Source: Bacillus sp. 1780r2a1
Lineage (GTDB): Bacteria; Bacillota; Bacilli; Bacillales; Bacillaceae_H
Reading direction: 5' to 3'
Length of the DNA: 64,000 bases
Assembly (NCBI GenBank): GCA_024134725.1
Contig: CP099863.1
Coordinates: 2,699,258 to 2,763,257 of the forward strand
Shown here in pieces: positions 57,571 to 64,000 of the stretch. The first letter of the stretch is position 1, and each line of letters begins with the position of its first letter. Both the position numbers and the translations under genes were made by a program. The notes under the pieces were generated by a model. It made no database searches and had not been told where the DNA came from. It worked only from the letters and a program-made list of their open reading frames with translations.

Positions 57571-59604
57571 TTACAGAGTAGAAATTTTTTCAAATAAAGC
57601 TTTCCATTCTGAACTTTTACGATAAAAAACTGGTGGATAACCGATAGGTGCTTCAACTGAAACTTCTCCACCTTGATACTCCTTACCACTCCACAGATGA
57701 ACCCAGTCATCCTCTGGTAGATACACATCCCATTTTGTCTGTAACTCTTGGTGTACAGGTGCTACTAATAGATCCTGACCATACAAATATTGATACTGAA
57801 TATCATAAGCTTTCTGATCTTGTTCATAATGCATAAACAGTGGGCGCTGTACAGGTATACCGCGATCAGCATTTTCTTTTACAAGTGTCTTTGTATACGG
57901 TGCCAATGTTGTATATACAGTCGTCATTTTTGCTAAGTGTTCTAACGTTTCATCATCTCCGTCGAATTGGAAGCAATCATCGGGACGATTTCCTTCATGA
58001 GTTCGCATAAAAGGTGTAAACGCTGCCATCTCAGTCCATCTTAACAGCAGTTCCTTTGAACGCTTATTTCCATGAAGACTTGTATAACCACCAATGTCAC
58101 TATGGTGTAATCCACATCCTGTCATACCAGATGACAGTGCTGCTGGTATCACAGAAGCTAATCCGTCGTCCAGAGACCAGTCAACACTTTGATCTCCTCC
58201 CCACAGGAGCGTACAATATTTTTGAATACCCGTATAGCCAGCTCGCATAAAATAAACGACTTCTCCAAGTTTACCTGCTTCAGAAACGGCTTCATAATTT
58301 GTTTTTGCCCAAAGTGTTGGCCACGCGTTGTGCATTTTTTTCGCATCTTCCTTATTTTTAAGCACTACATCTGTTGGCAAATACTCTCCGAAATCAGCCA
58401 TCCAACCATCTAACCCAAACTCAATCATATTTGTTTGAATAACCTTTTTATACCACTCAGTCGCTTCTTCATTGGTGAAATCAACGACACCACAGTAAAA
58501 CTCTCCAAAGTCTACTAAGTACGTTTCACCAGCTTCGTTTAATGCTAAATACCCTTTCTCATTTGCCTCCTTATATAACTGTCCCTCAACCGCTACGTAA
58601 GGATTAATATAGCCTAAAAAGCGTATGCCTTTTTGTTTCCATTCTACTATTTTTTGATCTAGTTTCGGATATTCATCTTGATTCCATTCCCAGTTCCACA
58701 TTAGTCGCTTACCAAAAGACGTAATGCGTTTACCTTGCCAGTCCTGACACCATACCCCAGCAACTTTAACACCTTTCTCTAACGCTTTGTTTAGCTTTTC
58801 TTCAACAACTTCCGTTCCACCTTGAATGCCTAAAGTTACGCCATTATACACCCAATCAGGAAGCTCAGGCTGACGACCGAAAACTGCCGTCATCTTTTCA
58901 ACTAGCTCCAAATATGTATCTGCCGTCTCAAATAATACGTATTGAGGAATTTCCCATATCTGAAGCTCATGAAAATTCGGATTACGAAAATCAAAATCTG
59001 CGTACGCAGTTGTTTCTACATGGCAATAGTACTTTTTCGTAGAAACGAATGTAGGTTGAGGGTAATTAGTATTGTAATAATCCCCTCCGGCTTTATCTTT
59101 AACATCAGCTTGCCACGTCGTATACGTTTTTTTATTGCGCCCTACACCAGGTTCAGAAGTCCAAAGTGGAAAGTTTTTACCTCTCATATTAAAATGTGAA
59201 AGCTGCTCTCCGCACCCGTATACTTTTTCTAATTTATCAGCTGCAACTCGAAGCCAAAAACGATTGATCGATTCGTCTAGTTGCGTATACTCTAACTTTA
59301 AACGCCCTTCTTCTTCTGTGATACCAACAAGAAGAATCGGATCTTCACCTTTAAATGTAGAGAATTGAATTGTATAACCACTATCAGTTGGAGTAATTGC
59401 AGCGCACTTTAAGCCCATGCGTTCAACCAGGTAGTCTTGTATATTGAAATTGCCTCGATACATTTCAATGTTTTCTTCCCCAACTCCAACAAATATACTA
59501 GGTTTTTCAACTGTGTGTTTTATAAAAAGTTGATTGTTAAAAAACAGCTCAAATCCGTTATCAATTTCCTTTAAATAAATCCCTGTCATTGTTGTCTTTA
59601 ACAT
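57571..59604 (-). CDS. sftG: Sulfoquinovosidase, glycoside hydrolase family 31 (YihQ-like)
   Basis: The 677-aa cytoplasmic GH31 enzyme releases sulfoquinovose from sulfoquinovosyl glycerol. It has the YihQ-specific segments GIQGGTEVVEEKLNKALEKG and DWQGKRITSFGKRLMWNW, whose Gln/Arg/Trp bind the sulfonate in YihQ. The nucleophile Asp is in GWMADFGEYLPTD (about residue 395) and the acid/base Asp in GGDQSVDWSLDDGLASV (about residue 460). THEGNRPDDCFQFDGDDET and APVHQE complete the barrel and C-terminal domain. Similarity to E. coli YihQ as I remember it extends over most of the length. ATG with AAAGGAGAACGG. Confidence 0.95.
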   Translation of the reverse strand: MLKTTMTGIYLKEIDNGFELFFNNQLFIKHTVEKPSIFVGVGEENIEMYRGNFNIQDYLVERMGLKCAAITPTDSGYTIQFSTFKGEDPILLVGITEEEGRLKLEYTQLDESINRFWLRVAADKLEKVYGCGEQLSHFNMRGKNFPLWTSEPGVGRNKKTYTTWQADVKDKAGGDYYNTNYPQPTFVSTKKYYCHVETTAYADFDFRNPNFHELQIWEIPQYVLFETADTYLELVEKMTAVFGRQPELPDWVYNGVTLGIQGGTEVVEEKLNKALEKGVKVAGVWCQDWQGKRITSFGKRLMWNWEWNQDEYPKLDQKIVEWKQKGIRFLGYINPYVAVEGQLYKEANEKGYLALNEAGETYLVDFGEFYCGVVDFTNEEATEWYKKVIQTNMIEFGLDGWMADFGEYLPTDVVLKNKEDAKKMHNAWPTLWAKTNYEAVSEAGKLGEVVYFMRAGYTGIQKYCTLLWGGDQSVDWSLDDGLASVIPAALSSGMTGCGLHHSDIGGYTSLHGNKRSKELLLRWTEMAAFTPFMRTHEGNRPDDCFQFDGDDETLEHLAKMTTVYTTLAPYTKTLVKENADRGIPVQRPLFMHYEQDQKAYDIQYQYLYGQDLLVAPVHQELQTKWDVYLPEDDWVHLWSGKEYQGGEVSVEAPIGYPPVFYRKSSEWKALFEKISTL

Positions 59605-59634
59605 ATAGCCGTTCTCCTTTACCTTACATTTTTA

Positions 59635-61413
59635 TTAAGCGGGAAACTGCTTATTATCTGTCTTAACAGTTGTATTTTTTTCTACATATTGTCCATACTT
59701 TTTATTCCATCTCGTCAAAGAGACATAGCCCAAAATAGCGGTAACCACAAACAATCCTAAAAGTGCTGGCCAGAAATACGGAGAAACCACGCCACCTGCA
59801 TAGGCTAAGCCGATTGGTGAAAAGACAATGTAAAATGCAAACATTAAACCAAGTAATACGATTGAGACAAGCAGTGAATATTTCCACGGCTTCATATCTA
59901 CTTTTGGTCTAGGAATGAAGTTCCATGCTTCTTTTCTTGGTGAAATCTTTCCAATAATCAACATCATCGCTACTTCGGTAAAGAAAAGAATAGCGTAAAC
60001 ATGAATAAAGTTAATATCTACTTTAAATCCAAATAAATGATTGGTTCCCCATAAAAGCATGTAGTATGTAACAACATGAAAACCAATCGCGACTTTTGCA
60101 GCAACTGCTGGCACACGCTTTGCAAAGATACCGACTAATACAATGGCAATCACAGGAATATTAAAGAATCCTGTAAAGCGACGAATTAACTCCCATAGTC
60201 CATCCGGAGCAAACATGAGAAGCGGGGAAATAAAGAAACTAACAAGCGCTAGCACGGCCCCGAACCATTTACTTAAACTAAGTAACTTTTGATCCGTTAC
60301 GTTTGGACGAAGCGGTTTATACACGTCTAAAGCAAACATCGTAGCTGCTGAGTTAATAAGAGCATTAAAAGTACTAAATACTGCTCCCAGCAGCACCACT
60401 AAAAAGAATCCCTGTAAATACCAAGGTAAAATATTAGATACTAAAGTAGGAAAAGCCAAGTCTACAGGATTCATGTCCCCTCCATATAAGTGGAAGGCAA
60501 TAATTCCTGGAATCATCATAAAGACTGGAACTAACAGTTTAAAGAACCCTGTATATAATACTCCTTTTTGTCCCTCAGCTAGATTAGCCGCTCCAAGGGT
60601 ACGCTGAATTGCATACTGATTGGTTCCCCAATAAAATAGGTTTGCCCAAATCATTCCTGTAAAAATTGTTAAAAAAGGCACAGAATCTGTACTAGATCCA
60701 ACTGCATTCATCTTTTCTGGATGTACAGTTGTAATGGTCTTAAGCCCCGCACCGATACTTCCATCGCCCAATTGAAACAATCCGATTAAAGGAATAATGG
60801 AACAAACGATGATTAAACCGATTCCAATAAACGTATCGGAAACCGCAATGGCTTTCATTCCTCCGAAAATAGCAAAGAATGCGCCAATGATCCCAATAGT
60901 CCAAACCATCAACCAAACGGATTGGATATAAGAAATTCCTAGTAAACTCGGAATATCAAACAGTTTCATCAGAGCTAATGCACCTGAATATAAAGTAGAA
61001 GGAATCGTAACAAGGACGTACCCTAACATAAATAGTAAAACAGCTAAACGCCTTACGCCTTCATCATAACGATCTCTCAAAAACTGTGGTAGTGTTGTAA
61101 ATGCTCCGCCTAAATAGCGAGGTAGTAAGATAAGCGTCATAATAACAATTGCAATAACCGCTGTTACTTCCCAAGCCATATTTGTCATGTTCGCTGCATA
61201 CGATTGACCATTTAACCCAATCATTTGCTCTGCAGATAAGTTCGTTAAAATTAAAGCTCCAGCAATAAATCCACCGGACAAGCCACGCCCTGCTAAAAAG
61301 TATCCTTCCGTTGTGGTGTTTGTACCCTTTGTCTTTTTATACGTCCACCAACCGAGTAGTGCCATAAACACTAAACAGGACAGAAGTGTAAATAATGGAC
61401 TTTGATTTTGCAC
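59635..61413 (-). CDS. sftA: Sodium:solute symporter (SSS family), probable sulfoquinovoside importer
   Basis: The 592-aa protein with about 14 helices belongs to the SSS/SGLT group: TEGYFLAGRGLSGGFIAGAL at the N-terminus, AEQMIGLNGQSYAANMTNMAW, LPRYLGGAFTTLPQFLRDRY, WANLFYWGTNQYAIQRTLGA and LGAVFSTFNALINSAATMF. It is SGLT-type, Na+-coupled sugar uptake. Its place between sftX and sftG makes uptake of sulfoquinovose or sulfoquinovosyl glycerol the likely role; the symbol follows published clusters. GTG start after GGGGGAATAAAAC. Confidence 0.9.
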   Translation of the reverse strand: MQNQSPLFTLLSCLVFMALLGWWTYKKTKGTNTTTEGYFLAGRGLSGGFIAGALILTNLSAEQMIGLNGQSYAANMTNMAWEVTAVIAIVIMTLILLPRYLGGAFTTLPQFLRDRYDEGVRRLAVLLFMLGYVLVTIPSTLYSGALALMKLFDIPSLLGISYIQSVWLMVWTIGIIGAFFAIFGGMKAIAVSDTFIGIGLIIVCSIIPLIGLFQLGDGSIGAGLKTITTVHPEKMNAVGSSTDSVPFLTIFTGMIWANLFYWGTNQYAIQRTLGAANLAEGQKGVLYTGFFKLLVPVFMMIPGIIAFHLYGGDMNPVDLAFPTLVSNILPWYLQGFFLVVLLGAVFSTFNALINSAATMFALDVYKPLRPNVTDQKLLSLSKWFGAVLALVSFFISPLLMFAPDGLWELIRRFTGFFNIPVIAIVLVGIFAKRVPAVAAKVAIGFHVVTYYMLLWGTNHLFGFKVDINFIHVYAILFFTEVAMMLIIGKISPRKEAWNFIPRPKVDMKPWKYSLLVSIVLLGLMFAFYIVFSPIGLAYAGGVVSPYFWPALLGLFVVTAILGYVSLTRWNKKYGQYVEKNTTVKTDNKQFPA

Positions 61414-61449
61414 GTTTTATTCCCCCTACACCAATATTTGCTTTAATAT

Positions 61450-62115
61450 TCAGTAATTAACTTGTATATTATCACCTTTTATTCCAGGGTGTGCACCTTT
61501 ATCAATGAGTATTTTACGATTTGGATGAGCTAAAAGCCATTTATTCTTCATAAAAAGCAACTGATCACTTTTACTATCCACTCCACCAGCTAAAGGTTCG
61601 TTCGTTCCTTTTGGCAAAATAACAATCGTTTTAAACCCTTCATCTGTTACTTTACATGGAGCAAAATGAAGCGTTGTACCATATAGCTCTACAGCGGTCC
61701 CTTCCGGAATAAAGAAAGCGTCTACATTTTTAGAGTCATATAACCCTTCTGAAATATCTTGCACCTTCCCTAGCAACAAAACCATATCGGTTACAGCAAA
61801 ATTAATTTCATTACCTTGATGATACTCCAGCCCGTTTAAAGAAGTATTTAAACCATTACAGTAACCAATTTGGATAGGCATCTGACCATATGAATTTGCT
61901 TCAATCTGCTTCTTTAATGATTTTTCTTCCATTATACTGTCTGAAGCTACGTATATATTTCCCTCGCTAGGAATTTGTATCTCTTCCATATAAGCCTTTA
62001 TTTCATCAAAATTATAGTCTGTGATAACCTTCCCATAATTCTTAAATTGTTTTTCTTTTACATGATAAAAAGATAGGTGTGAATTCAGGCTTTTTAACTG
62101 CTCAAACTTAGACAT
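61450..62115 (-). CDS. sftX: DUF4867 protein SftX of the sulfoquinovose cluster
   Basis: The roughly 221-aa protein has a cupin-like beta-rich centre (IQIGYCNGLNTSLNGLEYHQ, GNEINFAVTDMVLLLGKVQD, FFIPEGTAVELYGTTLHFAP) and the tail LLAHPNRKILIDKGAHPG. I recognise it as the DUF4867 protein that accompanies sulfoquinovose-transaldolase clusters and is called SftX. Its biochemical role is unknown; cupin-fold isomerase or mutarotase activity would be reasonable guesses. ATG 62115 (AAAGGAAG upstream) is preferred over two upstream TTG codons. Confidence 0.82.
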   Translation of the reverse strand: MSKFEQLKSLNSHLSFYHVKEKQFKNYGKVITDYNFDEIKAYMEEIQIPSEGNIYVASDSIMEEKSLKKQIEANSYGQMPIQIGYCNGLNTSLNGLEYHQGNEINFAVTDMVLLLGKVQDISEGLYDSKNVDAFFIPEGTAVELYGTTLHFAPCKVTDEGFKTIVILPKGTNEPLAGGVDSKSDQLLFMKNKWLLAHPNRKILIDKGAHPGIKGDNIQVNY

Positions 62116-62149
62116 CAACAATCGCTTCCTTTGTTGTAAAATGCTTATC

Positions 62150-62206
62150 TAAAAAGCTCCTCTAAGGATTATTGATAATGCTACTAAGAGGAGCTTTCTA
62201 TTTATC
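62150..62206 (-). terminator. Hairpin between sftT and sftX
   Basis: On the minus strand AAAGCTCCTCTTAG pairs with CTTAGAGGAGCTTTTT (bulged) around a central loop, ending in TTTTTA. It would limit read-through from sftT into the rest of the cluster. Confidence 0.8.
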
Positions 62207-62213
62207 TAGTATA

Positions 62214-62894
62214 TTACTTTAAAACCGTTTGTTCGGTAATTGTATTATCCCATGCTTTTCTAAATTTATCTAACCCATAATCTGTAAATGGATGATAGAA
62301 GCTTTCTTTATACACATCAAACCCACATGTCACAATATGAGCACCTGCTTTTGCCGCATCTGCAATTTGCTTACCGTTTCGTAACGCTGCTACGATAACT
62401 TCTGTTTCGTAATTATAGTTTTGATAGATTTTAATAATATCTTGAATGTAAGCTGTCGCATCGTCTCCACTATTTTCTTTCCAGCCTACAAAAGGAGAAA
62501 CGAATTTGGCACCAACTCTAGCCGGTTGCAATGCCTGAGATGGAGAAAAGACAAGCGTAACGTTAGTTGATATTCCGTCTTTTTCAAGTTCTTTTGCCGC
62601 AATCAATCCAGGCTCTGTGCATGGAATTTTAATAATAAAGTTTGGTGAAAGTTGAGCAATTTTTCTACCTTCATGAACCATCTCTTTCGCATCATCTAGA
62701 TGTGGATTGATCTCTGCTGAAATTGGAAAATTTGCAACGCCTTCAAACTCTTTTGCTAGCTCATCTAACACTGTTAAAAATGGTTTACCGCTATTCATTA
62801 TGTGCCGTGGATTAGTTGTCACTCCATCAATTGCCCAATTCTCATAAGCATATGTAATTTCATTTAAGATTGCACTGTCTAAAAAATATTTCAT
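62214..62894 (-). CDS. sftT: 6-deoxy-6-sulfofructose transaldolase
   Basis: The 226-aa protein is a short, FSA/TalB-like transaldolase barrel: MKYFLDSAILNEITYAYEN, GVTTNPRHIMNSGKPFLTVL, Schiff-base Lys in FIIKIPCTEPGLIAA, GISTNVTLVFSPSQALQPAR and GAKFVSPFVGW. It would transfer the dihydroxyacetone unit of 6-deoxy-6-sulfofructose to glyceraldehyde-3-phosphate, yielding fructose-6-phosphate and 3-sulfolactaldehyde. It is first in the cluster. ATG 62894 is used because the ATG at 62903 sits directly against the GGGG of the ribosome site. Promoter with an embedded cre upstream. Confidence 0.93.
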   Translation of the reverse strand: MKYFLDSAILNEITYAYENWAIDGVTTNPRHIMNSGKPFLTVLDELAKEFEGVANFPISAEINPHLDDAKEMVHEGRKIAQLSPNFIIKIPCTEPGLIAAKELEKDGISTNVTLVFSPSQALQPARVGAKFVSPFVGWKENSGDDATAYIQDIIKIYQNYNYETEVIVAALRNGKQIADAAKAGAHIVTCGFDVYKESFYHPFTDYGLDKFRKAWDNTITEQTVLK

Positions 62895-62961
62895 TTTTTC
62901 CATCCCCTTGTTTATTATAATTATTTACTAAACATCATAACATAGGTATCTTTTTCTAAAA

Positions 62962-62969
62962 GTAATTAC
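62962..62969. promoter_or_regulatory. Candidate SftR half-site/operator GTAATTAC
   Basis: The palindrome in AGGTAATTACTT lies about 10 bp past the transcription start of sftT and resembles AGGTAGTGATG beside the sftI promoter. HutC-type regulators bind GT...AC palindromes. Confidence 0.35.
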
Positions 62970-62980
62970 CTTTGTTTATA

Positions 62981-63009
62981 ATAATATGAAAACGCATCCA
63001 AAATTTCAA
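62981..63009 (-). promoter_or_regulatory. Sigma-A promoter of sftT with cre in the spacer
   Basis: TTGAAA and TATTAT are separated by 17 bp on the minus strand. The spacer contains TGGATGCGTTTTCA, a cre-like sequence with a perfect right half and two mismatches on the left, very similar to the cre at 12657. Confidence 0.65.
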
Positions 63010-63035
63010 GTCTTTTTTTGAAATTTTTTTATACA

Positions 63036-63066
63036 AAAAGCACATGAAGAAATTCATGCGCTTTTT
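63036..63066 (-). terminator. Terminator of the DUF3267 gene
   Basis: AAAAAGCGCATGAA-tttc-TTCATGTGCTTTTT (minus strand, one G-U pair). Confidence 0.88.
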
Positions 63067-63069
63067 AAT

Positions 63070-63633
63070 CTATATATTGATGTTTTTATTTTCATTCATT
63101 TCATTACAAAAATAAACCGTACAACCAATATTATCTTTATGATCTTTTACCAGCGTATCTTTAGAAAATGAGCGAATCGAACGATAAATAAGCCAATCTC
63201 CAGCACCACCCCCAACTAATAATGTTGAGATTGCTACAAGCATGCCGTTGCCAACTACCAATCCGATAATGAGCGGAACAAATCCTGTAAGAAGTACAGG
63301 TAACAACAGTGCCATGCGAAAAGCACGCATAGGAATGGCAACTTTACAGTGTGCGTAACAAATCATATATTTCCAAATAAAACCAAACTTTAAATCTGAT
63401 AACTTTACCTTTCCAAACCACAAAAAACCAATTCCATGAAGCAATTCATGAAGAAGAATCAATAAAAGATAAAAACCAATAAACTTAAAAAAGAACATTA
63501 AAGTAATGGTAAATTCTAATCCCCAAAGCCATGTGTAAACAATCGTACTAAGCAATACAACCCCCAATGTGTAATAAGATGCTTTTCTATTAACATCTTT
63601 GGGATCTAAAAAAATGGAAACTTCTTGCTCCAA
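63070..63633 (-). CDS. DUF3267-type membrane metalloprotease-like protein, TTG start
   Basis: The 187-aa protein has four or five helices and a zinc-protease-like HELLHGIGFLWFG (H-E-x-x-H) at the end of the second helix. A loop with KFGFIWKYMICYAHCKVAIP follows, where the third-ligand region of DUF3267/M50-like proteins lies, and GGGAGDWLIYRSIRSF near the C-terminus. It resembles B. subtilis YyaR/YhaP-type DUF3267 proteins only loosely; substrate unknown. TTG 63633 follows AAAGGGGGAAGATTTTCC. Unrelated to the sft genes. Confidence 0.8.
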   Translation of the reverse strand: MEQEVSIFLDPKDVNRKASYYTLGVVLLSTIVYTWLWGLEFTITLMFFFKFIGFYLLLILLHELLHGIGFLWFGKVKLSDLKFGFIWKYMICYAHCKVAIPMRAFRMALLLPVLLTGFVPLIIGLVVGNGMLVAISTLLVGGGAGDWLIYRSIRSFSKDTLVKDHKDNIGCTVYFCNEMNENKNINI

Positions 63634-63759
63634 GGAAAATCTTCCCCCTTTCCATTTAACAACAATAAAAACGTATATAAGAACTTATTTTCAGCATAAT
63701 GAACCCTTTGTGAAAGACTGCATATGATATAGCAAGTCCATATTAAGGAGGTGCCTCTA

Positions 63760-63915
63760 ATCGAAAGCTGGTTAAATGTTATCGCCAATGTGGGTTTTCC
63801 AATTGCGGTCGCCTTTTATTTGCTCATTCGCTTTGAGAAAAAAATTGATGACTTGACCAAAACTATCAACCATATTGCAACTATCATCGAGGAGAAAAAA
63901 AAAGACGCGCAGTAA
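63760..63915 (+). CDS. YvrJ-family small membrane protein, probable ATC start
   Basis: AAGGAGGTGCCTCTA precedes ATC-GAA-AGC-TGG, which gives (M)ESWLNVIANVGFPIAVAFYL followed by RFEKKIDDLTKTINHIATII and a Lys-rich tail, then TAA. This is the YvrJ pattern (one N-terminal helix with N.GFPI....YLL.R.E, then a coiled amphipathic helix). There is no ATG, GTG or TTG at usable spacing; GTG 63751 is part of the ribosome site. ATC (63760) or, less likely, that GTG must start translation. The YvrJ assignment is from memory of the family. Confidence 0.75.
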   Translation: MESWLNVIANVGFPIAVAFYLLIRFEKKIDDLTKTINHIATIIEEKKKDAQ

Positions 63916-63961
63916 AAACGTACAAGCTTATATTTTCAAACATTCAGCAAAAAAGACAACA

Positions 63962-63999
63962 ATGCCAACTAGATTATGCTATTAGCTGGCACTTTTTTT
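63962..63999 (+). terminator. Terminator of the YvrJ-like gene
   Basis: TGCCAACTAG pairs with its imperfect complement ending AGCTGGCA, followed by seven T at the window edge. Confidence 0.82.
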
Positions 64000-64000
64000 A

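Overview
This window looks like chromosome from a low-GC, spore-forming member of the Bacillaceae, most likely the Priestia (Bacillus) megaterium / aryabhattai group. That is inferred from gene content: Bacillus-type T-box leaders, YpzG-, YvrJ- and YfhD-like small proteins, sigma-K-type promoters before coat-like genes, a schizokinen/ferrichrome-type iron uptake locus and a complete sulfoquinovose-transaldolase (sft) cluster of the kind described in B. aryabhattai and B. megaterium. No prophage, integrase, transposase, CRISPR array or rRNA gene was seen.

Layout. 1-9 kb: an alkyltransferase-like DNA repair protein with a probable CTG start, the sulfite reductase operon cysJI, a methyltransferase and LysR pair, a repetitive DUF6944-like protein and a Bcr/CflA-type exporter. 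9-14 kb: a GH36 alpha-galactosidase with its LacI-family regulator (cre site and a NagR/HutC-like operator upstream), then a secreted beta-lactamase-fold hydrolase. 14-19 kb: a spore-surface candidate with BclA-type and beta-helix domains, an exporter, an MhqR-controlled ring-cleaving dioxygenase, a Lys/Tyr/Cys-rich coat-like protein and a frameshifted LysE exporter. 19-30 kb: methionine aminopeptidase, an Xre regulator/membrane protein pair, a HAD phosphatase, a CorC/HlyC-type CBS protein with an elaborate leader, gamma-glutamyltransferase, an ArsR-DUF2087 regulator with its efflux pump, and an AbgT transporter.

30-41 kb: a VOC protein, BrnQ, methionine gamma-lyase, a Fur-controlled divergent locus (ferredoxin-NADP reductase versus a four-gene siderophore ABC importer), three small sporulation-type genes, RluF, and at 40320-40514 an unusual RNA with tRNA-like acceptor, D and T arms but about 120 extra nucleotides. 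41-52 kb: AlkC, an MHYT-PAS-GGDEF-EAL protein, a metallo-beta-lactamase/TetR operon, a CapA-type protein, an AhpD-like protein, an S66 peptidase, and a short threonyl-tRNA synthetase lacking TGS and editing domains behind two tandem T-boxes.

52-63 kb is the metabolic highlight: sftT, sftX, sftA, sftG, sftI, sftR, sftD and sftE all read leftward. They would import sulfoquinovosides (SftA), hydrolyse them (SftG), isomerise sulfoquinovose to sulfofructose (SftI), transfer its C3 unit to glyceraldehyde-3-phosphate to give fructose-6-phosphate plus sulfolactaldehyde (SftT), oxidise that to sulfolactate (SftD) and export it (SftE), under SftR and probably CcpA.

A dispersed repeat (three copies, same orientation, each downstream of a leftward gene) and the tRNA-like RNA are the structures least explained by known families. 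All homology statements come from reading the sequences; no database search was possible.
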